Made by a program: the position numbers and the translations under genes
Notes under the pieces: generated by a model
What the model was told of the DNA's origin: nothing
Databases searched by the model: none
Seen by the model: the letters and a program-made list of their open reading frames with translations, nothing else
Assembly (NCBI GenBank): GCA_964035795.1
Contig: OZ038321.1
Coordinates: forward strand, 23,075,707-23,139,706
Length of the DNA: 64,000 bases
DNA from: Pterobdella sp. o SKG-2022
Lineage: Eukaryota > Annelida > Clitellata > Hirudinida > Piscicolidae
Direction of reading: 5' to 3'
Part shown: positions 1 to 12,900 of the stretch, piece after piece
Layout of the letters: each line of letters opens with the position of its first letter
Numbering within the stretch: position 1 is the first letter of the stretch

Positions 1-2656
1 TAATAAAATCTATAAAATTACTGTTATAAATTTATTATGTATTCATATATTTATGTTATAACTGCAATAGTTATGTTACTCATAATTCTCCATCTGCATT
101 ACAAAACCCACCTTACCAATCTCTCTTGAACAAGCCAGTTTAGAAAATAAAAATAAAATGAAGCACTAAAAGTATCCTTGTTCTTCAATAACACCACTAT
201 TTATAAGTATTAGCATCAAGACTAAACAATAGCACTATCACCCATGTGGTTGTACAAAAGATAGAGGTTTGAGGTGGTGTGGGTTCGTTCATATGGTTTT
301 TTGTGATTTGCTGTAATGTTTAAGTTTATTTATAACTATATAGATATAATACTAAGGGTTTTTTGCAGTTATTTGTATTATACATGTGTTTTCACTTCTA
401 TGGCGCTCTCTAGTTGTTATCTTTATATTTATCGCCATATTTCTAAATAGATTTAATATTCTTTATAAAGGTGCTTTAATGATTTCAAGTATATTAGTGA
501 TAATTCACAAATGTATCAGTAGGAGGTTTCATTAATATATATCTAATAAAGTAAGCTCGAAGGATAGTATATATCTTAGATTATATATGAAGTATAGTAT
601 ATATCTTAGATTATATATGCATAGTTATTGATAATAATGATTGTAATATTAACTGGCAGGAAAATTCAATAATAAAATCAATATTTTTATGATGTTTTGC
701 TTAGTTTTTCAATTTTTTTCCATTCTCATAATAATTTTCATCGTCTGCTTTACAATAACTATAAAGTAATAACAAGCATATTGATATCATTTATTATTCT
801 TTTTATTGGTAAGCAGGTCGTTGCAACTATCTTATTCATTAATCATGTTTATGTTGAAGTATAATCATGTTCAAATTTAAGTATTATCCTACAAACAATA
901 TGACTAGCCTTTAAACGTAATCATGAATTCACAGTAGATTGAACAGCAAAGAATTTTTTAACCATTATGTTTAGTTATGGTGTTCATTATGAAATGCTGA
1001 CTTCATCGTAGGTTTCTAGTCTTTGCTCACCTGTTCATCAAAAGCTTTACGAAAGTATAATTTGATCTTAGGAACACTGTTGATTTAAGTATGACCATGG
1101 CGATTATACCTATTTTCTAGATCTAATGTCTTAATCTATCTACATAAGTCTCTCCATATTTCTATCTATTTATCTCCATATTTCTATCTATCGGTCTATC
1201 TATCTTTTCTCAAATCATCTACAAATCAAATGTGTATATTATCGTGCATACAATGTTTGGCTTTTGACTTCTAAACACCTCAAAACCATCAGCATGCAGT
1301 GTGCTCGAGTGGCTGCATAGTTTTGAGTTGGTTGAGATAGTGTAATATGATTTAACCAATATTGTTGTTAAACTATGTCTGAGTACCATTAGCACTGTTA
1401 TGTATATTCAATAGTAGTTTTGATATTGCCTAATTTTGTTGTTAATAGAGCTAAAGAATCAATTAGATACTATTTAATTTCATGAAAACGTTCATAAGGG
1501 CTCTATCTATATTTTCATATATGGTAGTTTTTTGTAACTGTAGTCTAGTCTTTTTCATTGGTTTGGATCATGATTGGGCAGAGACGATGAGAATAGGAGA
1601 AAAAACTTAATATAATAAACATCATCATTATTAAACATTATTATCATATATATTGAAATCAGACGAACGTTAATTTCTTTTCTATCGCTTTTGTCCCAAT
1701 CAAGTGATTTAATTTTGTCACAAGTATTATTAGCAATAAGAATTTTATATACATTTATTCGATTATTGTTTTTCCCTATCATTGGATTCAAATGATTGGT
1801 CAGATAAGAGGTTGTTTTGTAAGATAAACCGCGAGTTGAGTTTTCAGTTTTTCTAAAAACCATTCTAAAACTTTTTCGATAGCATAATCTAATTTTATTA
1901 AAGTGATGACGGTGATAAAAATCGTAGCAAATATATTGATGAAAATGTTCGATTATATACACAGTTTTTGGACAAAAGAAATTCTACACTTTGCCAAAAT
2001 CATACTAAATTATACATGCCAAAAATTTCCGATAGTTCTTCAAAAAAATTAAACGAAAATTTTTAAAAACAGTCTTAAATAAAAGACTAACTTTAAACCT
2101 CTTAAAGAATCTCAACACTTGACCATGATCCTAATCACAAATAAGAGTAAATACAAAAATATTTAAACTTTCTTTCCATTCCTTAACTTCTCCCTCCCCT
2201 TGCATCAACGCTGGTTTTATAAGAAAAAAAATAATACGATAAAAGTCTGATTAAGTGCCCTAATCAGGGTTTTTTTTGGTGAATTCAATCATTTCATCAT
2301 ATTGAACAAAGACTACAGGTAGACAACTTGTGGACACCAAATTTTGGTCTAGGATACCAAATTCAGTGGTTTAGTATTTTATTGCCACCATGAAGACATT
2401 ATATAAAATTGTGCCATAACAAAACATTTTTTGAATGTACATTTACCTTGGCTGGAGTTATAAAAGATTTATAATTTTATCATAAAATGCCTCCAAAAAT
2501 TTATATTTTTATTTAATTTATGTACACATTCAATAGTAAAATATATTTAATTTAATAAATGAATTATCAACGTGTTCATCAGTTTAATATTGTTTATATC
2601 ACTCATCTATTTCCTTAATCAGATTCCATATCAACCCTTCAACATTGCTGACATCT
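1..2656. other. AT-rich DNA without a recognisable gene
   Basis: I found no supported exon, RNA gene or transposon protein here. A 25-bp sequence (AGTATATATCTTAG...) occurs twice in direct repeat at about 565-589 and 597-619. A degenerate TCTA/TCTCCATA tract lies at about 1136-1206. One minus-strand frame is open for about 400 nt at 1555-1962 but has no ATG at its beginning, no recognisable domain and AT-driven composition, so I do not call it. The stretch lies downstream of the IFT70 stop codon and presumably contains its 3' UTR. Confidence 0.6.
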
Positions 2657-5600
2657 TCACATCAGCTGCATCAAAAGGGCTTTTAGCTGCCTCGCCTCAA
2701 ACGCCACTGTGTTTCTTCCTGCATGAAGTCTCTCCTTTTGGATATTAAGTAGTTTTTCATATAAAATGCAAAAGTTATAAACAAGTATATTCATCGTTAA
2801 GTTCCTACATTACATTGTAACAATTGATAATTTTTGGTAAGTAATTAGAGTTTTATTATAATTAATGAGCCCCATAAAAATGAGATCATAAGGACGATAA
2901 ATGATAAAGATGGCTGAATCATTAAATTAATTTGTTAATTTCAACAGCAAAACACTAATGACAAAACACTGAACACATAAGACAAGCACACAACACCAGC
3001 AACAGCCCAACTACAGAAACCACCTCTACGCGGTGACGAGCCCAACAAAGAATTTTTGGCAACAACAAGATCCGAATCCCAAGTTTCTTGATGTGACCTT
3101 CGACCACCAGCTCACCTTCGCCTACCACGCTGCGTCCGAAGGAGGAAGCTACGGAGACAAATGGAAGCGCTGAAGTGCCTTGCAACCACAGAATGAGAGA
3201 ACAGTAAAGAGACACTTCGCACCACCTACTTTGCAACTGGTAGAGCCTCTGTCGAATATACCGCAGTAGCTTGGCTTCTCTGGGTCTTTTCATCCACGAT
3301 GGAAAAACTAGCAGCCAGCCAAAGATTCACGTGTTGAGCCATTACAGACCAAGTCGAAACAACACCCCTAGAAGCGATTCTGGTAAAAGCGGACATACCT
3401 AAAATCTCTACGAAAGCAATGCAACTCAGAGCAATAGTCCTGGAGAAGTCAAAACGACTCGACCCAGCTAATCCATGGTTCCAGATCGCCGAACGAATAA
3501 CTCACCAACGCATGAAGACCGGGGCAGTATGGGGCAAAATTTTCGGAGATACACACCCCTCTCATCAACCAAAACTTTTCCCTGTTTGGCTGGGGTCAGG
3601 TGGACACTTTATCGAAACCTCTGGCAACAAGTCCAATTATGTGGAAGCTGACAAGAAATGGGTCTCACAACGATTAGAAAAAGGATGGAAAACCTACGAC
3701 CTGGCCCTGTACACGGACGGATCAGCAACGAGCGGTACTGAAATGGGCTGTGGTGGCGATAGAGGCGCTAAAGTCAATAGGAAAGCTGAAATGCACCTGG
3801 AAAAGAGAGACTAAGTGACGCTAGACCACCTACGTTCTAGCCACCACCCAAGTCTAAAGTACTGGCTAGCCAAAATCGAAAGAGTCACGGGCACTGTCTG
3901 CCGAAAATGTGGACTCAGAGACGAGAAAGCGGAGCACGTCATCTACGATTGCCCAAGAATCCACCGCCCTCCAACAAAACCCCCACCCCCAGACACGATG
4001 GCAAAAAAACCCGCACTTACCTTTCGCATCTGGGAAAAAGGGAAGTCTACGTCCGACCTCCCGGATGTGTCCCAACCTCAACCATTACGACAATAATCCA
4101 TCAATTTCGTTGCTCAACAACAAAACCAATACCAGCAACAAAAAAACAAGCAGACAACTTGCTGCAATGGAGACTGAACCACGGCAGGGACTCCCTTTCC
4201 ATGCAGTTCACAATGCTCCAAGAACAACATGCAGTCTGTCAACACGTCGTCCTTTGTTGGTTTGGTAAGAAAATAATAATTATATTATTATCATTATTTA
4301 CGTCCATTTATATAGTGCAAATGAAGGCAAATGAGATTAGAGAAAAATTGATGAACAAGTTTAAAGTACTTGATATGTTACTTTGTAAACGAAAAGCTTT
4401 GTACTCAATAAAATTACCTGTTTTGTTCAAGTAATTTACAGAAGAACAAATTCATTTTAAAAATAAATAACTAGGTTTTTTTCCAATAAAGATAATAAAA
4501 AAAAAGTGAACTTTTGAAATAAATATAAAAAATCAATTAAGTTTAATTACCTTAATTAATCAAATATTAAATTAAATATATGATAAATAAAGTTAAATTA
4601 ATAGTTTGCTTTTCTACAAATTCTGCATAAAAAACCGATAAATTATTCCACATTGAGCATGATGAGGTGCTTGCTGAGATTCTCAATCATGGACAAAAAG
4701 CACCTCTTGGCATAGTGCCAAGTGTCGGTACCCAGCTTCTTCTGGTAGGGCTCCAAGCTCTTGATCACCCTTGAAATGCCGAACTCGAAGTTACCCTGTT
4801 AACAGGTCATATTAATACTGCTGTACGTCATATTAATGTAAAATGACGGATAAAAGTAGAATCACCTTGGCACAATACAGAGTCCCGATGACCAGGTTGA
4901 CGATGCAGAGGTGGAAGACTTTTTTTTCCGGGTTCTCATACGCCACATTTTCTTCTTCCTTCTCGATTTTCCTCATCAGTTCTTCAGCTTCTTCGTTTTG
5001 ATTCGTCATGATGTATGACACACACAGATTAGCCAGCACAACTGCACTTATTTCCAGAATATCATCGTAATGTCTTTTTACTAAAGGTTCATAAAAGCTC
5101 GCTGCTTCCTTGAACTTGTTCTCCTGCATAAACAACACGTGAGCCACGTTTAACTTCCAGACCTCTTGATCTTTACAAAACTCTACAGACTTTCGGAAAA
5201 TCTTTTCAACTTGTGTATAGTTTTCATGATCCCAGTAGATCTTGGCCTGTTGCATCAAAACTGGGATAAAGAGGTCGAGAGTATCGTCATATTCACGGAT
5301 GGCCTTCTTGGCTGCCTCGTCTCGATAGTTCTTGCTCTCTTCCTGCACCTTCTTCGTGGCTTTGCGGAGATCTTCCGTTATGGAGAAGGCCATTTCATCA
5401 AATGATTTATAAGCTTCTTCCGGCGCTTTTTGTCTTAAAATTACTGCTTCAATAAATTTATACAAAAACTCGTCTAAATACTTGTAAGACAAATGCACAT
5501 TTTCTGCAAGAACATCGGCAGCAAGGTCGTAGTACTCATACTTGATGTACAAAAGCAAGAGATTAGCAAAGGTCTCTGGTGGAAAAACGTCTTGTTGCAG

Positions 5601-6494
5601 CAAGAACTGTAGCTTTTCGAATCCTTGCGAGGGATGTAAGTCCATGTTAATAAGTGCCTGGTTGTGCAGGGTGACAGGGTCGAGTTCGTGTTGCATGCGG
5701 GGAGGCATGTCAGTCAGTGCCATCTTGGCCAGGTCCATGTGTTTCAGTTGGTACTCCAAGGCCGCCTGCAAGTTTAGCGCTTCAATAAGGGCAGATTCGT
5801 GCAAAACTCTTGTGTTGCCCACACTTCTCACGTCCAATCCTTCTGTGTTTTTACCTACAGCTAATTCTGAATGCTCGTTGATCCCTTTCGATATGATTTT
5901 ACTAAGGCATGCGTGGGCAGTCTTAAATTCTTTCGTCATGTAGTAACACAAAGCTATGTTGTAAAGCAAATAAGGTTTTTCTCCTACAATCTGCTCTGTC
6001 TGTTTGAATATTTTGATAGCCTCATCGTACTTCTTCTCCTTGAAGTGTATGCAAGCTATGTTGTTCAGAGTGTCAGGGTCGTCTTGTGGAGATTCGTCTA
6101 TCAGTTTTTTGGTTTCTGTAAAATCTTCTTGACTATACTTGATTCCTGCCTGTAGTTTTTTAACTTTAATCTTCAAAGAAACATCCTCCACTTGCATTGA
6201 GATCTGCATAGCCTCCTCACAGAGCGATGCCTTATACAGGGATTGGGCATAGTACAGACGATACTCTTCATTGTCTGGCTCCATCACTGTAAGCTGCTCG
6301 TAACAATCTGAGGCGTTAACAAAGTCCTGTTGTTGGTAGGAACAAAAGCCCAACAGCGATAAGGCTGCCACTGATTTGTCGTATGACTGTAAAACATTGT
6401 TTAGAATCTGAATAGTTTCTGCATATTTCTCTTCTTTAATCAATGTATATATCGTCGAAGTCACTTCACCTTCTTTCAATGTTTTTGTCATCAT
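2657..6494 (-). CDS. TTC30: IFT70 / tetratricopeptide repeat protein 30, three coding exons
   Basis: IFT70 is a TPR superhelix of the intraflagellar transport B complex that wraps IFT52 and is needed to assemble cilia. Exon 1 (4866-6494) encodes 543 residues of back-to-back TPR helices. The initiator ATG at 6494 is fixed by an in-frame TGA directly before it. Exon 2 (4652-4795) continues the family's highly conserved FGISRVIKSLEPY...KKLGTDTWHYAKRCF block. A 78-nt exon at 2657-2734 encodes the typical C terminus (NTV.FEARQLKALL) and a TGA stop. Both junctions are phase 0 and the set closes to 616 aa; vertebrate orthologues are about 665. About 30 residues normally lying between exons 2 and 3 were not found, and the intron there holds a retrotransposon relic. 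If exon 2 is not spliced, translation ends two codons later at 4643. Exons 1 and 2 are certain; the last exon is an inference from homology and phase. Confidence 0.9.
2868..2899 (+). repeat. Short dispersed repeat, copy 1 (CCCCATAAAAATG family)
   Basis: The core CCCCATAAAAATG followed by a purine-rich AGGACGAT segment recurs at 25942-25976 and 29366-29393, always on the plus strand and always in an intron of a minus-strand gene. The three copies share a 13-bp exact core and an ACGAT motif about 10 bp downstream. The identity of the parent element is unknown; a SINE tail or a MITE fragment is possible. Confidence 0.45.
3040..4270 (+). mobile_element. Degenerate non-LTR retrotransposon (RT thumb, RNase H start, C-terminal zinc knuckle)
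   Basis: Read on the plus strand with stops and frameshifts, the segment gives the end of a reverse transcriptase of the jockey/I/CR1 type: a PKFLDVTFDHQLTF block near 3080, then VEYTAVAW near 3255. A linker of the kind found between RT and RNase H follows at 3300-3480. The first RNase H motif (LYTDGSATSG) is at about 3710-3740. It then jumps to a C-terminal CxxC...H...C knuckle at 3895-3960, so most of RNase H has been deleted. An in-frame TGA interrupts the frame near 3335. A TTA/ATT-rich tail begins at about 4268. The element sits antisense in the last intron of IFT70. It is clearly dead; the clade assignment is an inference from motif style. Confidence 0.75.
4365..4441 (+). repeat. Foldback (MITE-like) family A, single arm
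   Basis: This is one arm of the inverted repeat seen complete at about 29967-30115: AAGCTTTGTACT..ATAAAATTACCT..GTTCAAGTAATTTACAG. It abuts the 3' end of the non-LTR relic in the IFT70 intron. No partner arm was seen here, so it is a solo or truncated copy. Confidence 0.6.
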
Positions 6495-6970
6495 TCAACA
6501 AGATCGAAAGCTATTACTTTTATTATCGCCGTTTCCAAGGAAAACAGGTTACAGAGCGGAGATGGGCAAAAATCGAACTTATTAAAAATTTTATCACATA
6601 AATACTAATTTGGTAAATTTTTAATTTGAAATTATTCGAGAATAAAGTCGCTTATTAAGAACTCGGTGTAGAAATTATTAGGAAACACTAAAAAGGTGGC
6701 CTTTCATGTTTAAAAATTCATTAGACATTCTATTAAATCTATCCAAGTCAATTTATAAACACAAAAAGGTCTTTATTCAAATATTTCATATCACACACAA
6801 CTATTTAGTTAGTATTGATCGACGATATTGGAATTAATTTATTCACAAGAAATTAATGTTTGTAATCAAAACATACATATAAATAATATTTATGCTAAAT
6901 AATTAACAATTCGATTAGTTAAGCTCGACAACTGATATAAAGAAAGAATGGGATGAAAGAATAAAAATGC
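6495..6970. promoter_or_regulatory. IFT70 upstream / SAFB downstream intergenic spacer
   Basis: 476 bp separate the start of IFT70 from the stop codon of the SAFB-like gene; both are on the minus strand. It must hold the IFT70 promoter and 5' UTR and the SAFB 3' UTR. No clear TATA box or CpG-rich block was found. AT-rich TTTATT-type runs that could carry a poly(A) signal are present but I cannot assign one. Confidence 0.35.
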
Positions 6971-9900
6971 TTAGTATCTCCTCGACGACTTGTAAGGTTC
7001 ATAACGGTTGGATGAGAGTCGACTGAGGTCGTATGAGGTGGTATGGGTAGCAGTGGGCATGTAGTTGACGTTGAAGGATGGAGTGGAGCTGTTCCACATA
7101 GGTACTTGAGACCTGTCATGGGTTATATAGTTAGTTGATGACCAATATCCCTCCATCTCTCTAGTTTTTTAAGTCGTTCATGAAAGATTTTTCTAAAGCG
7201 GTATATTGAGAAATAATGAATATCTTCAACTAAGCTTTGTGAATGATCAAAAACTATTCTGAAATAAGAATAAGGAAGTGAAGTTTCAGACTTCACCCAG
7301 CTAAAGAATATAAGATTTCAATCAGCTGGCACACAAGCAGATGTAATGTAATGCGGTATTCATAAAGCGCTTTTACTCAGATCAAAGCGCTGGCTACAAA
7401 TTTAATGAAGCGAACACACTGTGGAACAGGTGCTAATTTGTGGCCCACGCGGGATTAAAATAAAAATAACATGTTGAAACTGAATGATAAATGTTGGACA
7501 AACCTGGTGCTTGGAGGCCATGAGCTCATGGGCACATGGTAGTTGCTCTGTGGTACCATCATATCTGAATAACAGTTATGTATCTTGTATTCTTTATGCT
7601 ATTCATCAATAGATCTAGATGTCACTAGATTCTTACATTTCAAAACCTATATGAATAAGTAGTGACATATTTATTAATTTTCTAAAATATATCTCAAAAA
7701 TTATGAAATCAAACTGTTCCAATATATATTAATAATAATGATGGCAGAAGCATCAAAAGCATATAAAGCACACACCTCTGGTTGATCGTGAGGAAGGCAT
7801 GGCATCAGTCTTGGCGACCGACCTCCACTCCAGCCTTGAGGACTCTTCATGCTTGCGGCCCTTGGAAGCATCCCTGTGGGACCTTGACTCATAATGCCTT
7901 GACTTGCCTTCTATGTGCTTCTTGTTTGAACTGCCTCTAATGCTGTTGAGTGTTCAACACCCCTTATTAACTTGATTGTTTTTTGGCGTTATCATTTGGT
8001 GAAATATTTAATACAAGTGATATGCTATGATTAAATAAAAGTCAGACATAAATTGATTTTCTAACTACTTTTCTAAACATGTAGATTATAATGCCTACAT
8101 AGTAATTATTTTGTATGAAATGCATACCTGGAAAAAGATGACTTTCTCTTATCCCTCCAATCGTCAACCTTGGATGACTTTCTTTCAGTTCTGTGATTAA
8201 AAGTGATTGCATCAATCAAAACAATTTTTTATGATCATCGCAATAATTCAACATTTAATCCTTTCGGCTACAGCTTGGCATTGAGCTCGCATAGAGCATT
8301 AGACTAATTATCTAAAATTACCGGGTTCGATCTCGTGTGGGACAACATTAAGTATACAAGGAGTAGCGTCCTGTGAAATATCTGTTGAGCTAACGAAACC
8401 CCTATATTGGACGACTAATGGTCAATTTAAAAAAAATATATCAAAAAAATCTCTCAAACTACATTATTACTAGCATATAACTTATATTTAAAAAACGCTA
8501 AAATGTGAAAGGATGGACTATAATATATAAGTGGAAACTTACTGATACCTCAATAACTGCCTCTTCCTTTCTTCTCGTTCCCTCTCCAACTTCTCTCTCT
8601 CTCTCCTCTGCTTCTCTCTCTCCAGTGAGATCCTCTCTCTCTCAGCTACTATCTTGTCATACTCCAACTTCTGCTTCTCCAATCTGTCATGTTGTGGTGT
8701 TTTGAAGATTTCTACAAGTAGTAAGGTGTTAAAAGTTATTATATAGTTTAGAAACAAAACCTAGACTTTGAAAGATACAACAATGAATTAAATGAAAATA
8801 ATGATCTCCATTGAAGAGGCACATTGATAAACTTGAATGGCAGTCTAAAAATAACTCAGCACCTCAACTTTTCCTTCTCCCTCATCAGTCGTGCAGCCTC
8901 TTCCCTCTGCATACACTCCACCTCCCTTTGCCTCTCCTTCTCCCTCACCAACATCATCTCCTGCTTGCGCTCCTCCTGCCTTATCAACCTCTCCACCTCC
9001 CGTTGCCTCTCCCTCTCACGCTCCTCCTGTTGCCGTTCAATGATGAGTGGCATTAGTATTGAAAACATCAAGGGTTTTTACAGTAGTTATACAATAATAA
9101 ACTGACATATTGTCAATAGCGTGCTTCTATTTGATCAAGTACATCATACATATAACTTTTTAAAGACACCTTAATGTACTTATAATACTCAAAAAATTTA
9201 CATGGGTCTCAATACCGTACATCCCATATAAATCGAGAATGCTTTCATGGAAGAGTCGACTGGGAGAAACCAGAAATCATAAAAAATTAATTGAAAAAAA
9301 TAAAGCATCCCTTCAAGTGAAATAATTGAGACTGGAAATAAGAAAAAATAATTCAGTAAGGAATTGTTTCAATGACCTACAGTTGCAGCTGGACACAAAT
9401 GCCTGAGACCTGATGCAGACGAAATTGCAAAAAATGGACAATAAGAACTTGGGAAAAGCAAAACAAGAGAAGCATGGAGATCAATTTCTTTACATAAGAA
9501 AATATATTATTCTTTAAAGACACAAAATAACATTGAAATAATAGCCTCGAAAAATAAGTTATTTTCTAAATTAGTTAATACCACAATTTTCATACTTAGA
9601 CTCTTTTTTTAAATTGCTTTATAACCACAGTTACTAAAAAACTTGTTCGCTAATGTTTTATCATACATATGTAATTTCGATAGTAACAGAAAGTCGAAAG
9701 TCAGAAGCCAAATTTGAGAATTAGCTATGATTATTGAGTAACATATAACATCCAAGTTTTTTAAGCTTGAAAACTCAGAAGATTGATAGGATTGAGTCTA
9801 AATGACACAGGATCAGATGAGAATGTACTGAAACAACCTCACTCACCCTGATCTTGTCAAGAGTGAGTATCTTGATGTCCCTCCTGGCCATGCTGAAACG

Positions 9901-12900
9901 AGGGGCTCTCCTCATGGGGGCTGTGTGTTCATCAAACCCTCATTAATATCAACAACAGGTATCCACAATGTGGTTGATTAAAGAAGTACCCACCATTCCT
10001 GCGGAAACCCCCTCGGAACTTGCTGACCACTCTGGAGTAAGGCCTGCGAGTGTCAGGTCTTTTAAAGGCCTCACCAGTCTTCACCACTTCCTTCTTTTCA
10101 TCCCGTTTCACCTCTGTTGGCTTGCTCACAACCACTGCCTCTTTTACTGGACTGACAACTTTCCCAGTCACTGCTGCTGATCAAAGACATTATATTTTTC
10201 ACTTTTGAGTGAGGTCACAGACAGTTGCAGATAGATATGAATGATAATAAATTAGTATTACGAGCATTGGCACCTTGGACAGCAGGGTTCTTATTGAGAA
10301 CACTGCTAACTGAAGGGTCAGTCTTTGCCTGAGGGAGTTGATTTCATTTATGTGTTAAATGCATCAGACTGATATAATTGTGGAATCATACTATTTTTGC
10401 ATAAAAAAATGGTTTTATACAGCACCAAAATAACCTAATTTCTTTAACAAACTATCATTCATTAGCCACCATTTTTTTCCATAGATCAATGACTTATCTA
10501 CATGACTTCACTTTCTGCCACTATTACTTAAACAAAAGCTTTTGCATAATCGACCTAGCTCAACAACAATGCCTCTCCACTATTCCAAACCACAAACATG
10601 CAAATACGTTTGAAATGTAGCACACAAACCTTTTCAACAGAAATGATTCTGCCATGAAGTTCAGTGCGGTTGAGGTTCTTGATGCTTCTGTCAAGGTCGT
10701 CGGCACAACTCATACTCACAAAACCATAACATTTAGAACCAGGACTCTTGGCATTCGTGACAACCTTAGCCCCTATCACCTGCAGGATGACCAACAAGTG
10801 CTTCAATGTTATCTTCAATGACTTCAGCATGATCAATATCAGAACAGTATAATCATACAAAAAATCTTAGATTTACATTTCAATGTTTGACCCATCAATA
10901 ACCATATTTTGCTAATATTTAATTTATATGATCAATAATGCTTTAATGAAACAAATGTGAAATAATTTGATGTAGAAAAAGGAACCAGCAAAGATAAGAA
11001 AAAATCAATCAACTTCTTCATATGCTCATTAAAATACAGCCATTCGAAAAATCTTTTAATATAAGTTTACCAACAAGCAACTACACAAATATAGGTACAA
11101 CAACATAAAAAAGCACACCTTTCCATGCTTGGAGAAAAGGTTCTTAAGGTCAGCTGCTCTGGTGGTGGCAGACAAGCCACTCACCCACAAGTTGAAGCCC
11201 TCTGTCGATATCTTCACTATGGCTGTTGTGTTTGTTCAATGACTTTAAACCAAAAATTACTACAGACCAGGAATGTAATGTATGGTGAAAAAGAAACTTT
11301 TATCATCACAAATAGATCCAAAGTTAATGTTATAAGGAACATAATAATCACAATGACAATTTATTATCAATACAATGCATGCAAAATGGAGAATAAGGCA
11401 CTGATTAATGAAATGCAAATGAACCACTGCTTTCATTATAGAAATATCTCTTGAGTGATGATACAAGTCAAAATTTGAGTTGAAATTTACATATTTTGCA
11501 TATTTTCCCTCAAATTAACTTAAATATAAAACTATAAAAATACTTAAATATAAAGCTATAAAAATACTTTCTTTCCAATTTTTTTCATATAATTACCAAT
11601 TATCAAAAATTATATTTATAAGAAGAAAGGTAGCGTTATGGACTGTGCAAGCTATCGAGGTGTAAAGCTTCTAGAGCATGGTATGAAAGTTGTGGAAAGG
11701 TTGCTGGAGAAGAAGTTAAGAAGGTTAGTGAAAGTTGACCAAATGCAATTTGGTTTTATGCCTGGCAAAATCACAGTGGACGCTATTTTCATTCTTAGGA
11801 AAATGCAGGAAAGCTAGCTTGAGAAGAATAGGAAGCTTTTTTATCTGTTTTGTTGATTTGGAGAAGGCTTTTGATCGGGTACCAAGAAAGGTGATTGAAT
11901 GGGCGCTGAGAAATAAGTTGGTACCAGAAAGGCTGGTTCAGGCAGTAATGTCGATGTACAAAGGAGCAAAAACGCGGGTTAAGGTTGGAGGTGGACATTC
12001 GGAAGAATTTGATGTTGGTGTCCATCAAGGATAGGTTCTCTCGCCGTTTTTGTTTTCAATAGTGCTAGACGTATTGTCGGAAGACGGAAGAAAAGGTGCT
12101 TTATATGAACTGCTTTATGCAGATGATTTGGTCTTGATGATAGAGACTATGGAAGAACTAGAAGCACAATTCATCCGTTGGAAGGCAGCCTTTGAAGGGA
12201 AAGGATTGAAGGTTAATCTGGGGAAGACAAAGGTCATGGAAAGTAGTGGTGGTGGTGGGGTTGTTGTCTTGGCTAAGATTGATCCATGTGGTGTGTGTGT
12301 GGTAAGAGAGATGTAAGAAGTGGATTCATGCGCGGTGTGCTGGGTAAAGAGAGTTTCTCTTAGGATGAATGGAAATTTTGAATGTAGGGTTTGTATGAAT
12401 GGTGCAAAGGTGGAATGTAAGAATGCTTCAAATGGTTGTTTAGGTGAGTAGGAAAGGGTAAATAGTTAGTTATTTAGGAGACAATGTGAATGGTAGAGGA
12501 GGAAGTGAGCTAGCTTTTACACGAAGGATCGGGCTGGGTTGGAAGGCATCCAACAGTGTGTCTTCTATGTTATGTGGTAAAAGACACACATGGAATATTA
12601 AAGGACAAATTTATACGACATGTGTGAGGCCTGTCATGACATATGGCTTGGAAACCTGGGTAGTAAGATCCATTGAAGAGAGTATTTTGAAAAGAACAAA
12701 AAAACGGATGCTTAGAATGATGTGCTGTGCAGCTAGCTGATGGCGTGAGTACAAAGAAGTTGATAGTTAGATTAGGGTTGGATAGTACGATCATTGAAGT
12801 GGTGAAGCAAGGGAGTTTAAGATGGCTGGGTCATGTAGTAAGGAAAGAGGATGACGACTGTGTCAAACAGGCATGGAGGTTTGAGGTTGTAGGTAGTAAA

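Noticed and set aside
1555..1962. 135-codon minus-strand open frame
   Set aside because: It begins with GTG rather than ATG, shows no domain, is dominated by AT-rich codons, and lacks convincing splice borders.
8500..9100. Plus-strand frames rich in Leu/Ser/Pro
   Set aside because: They are the complement of the R/E-rich coiled-coil exons of the SAFB-like gene.
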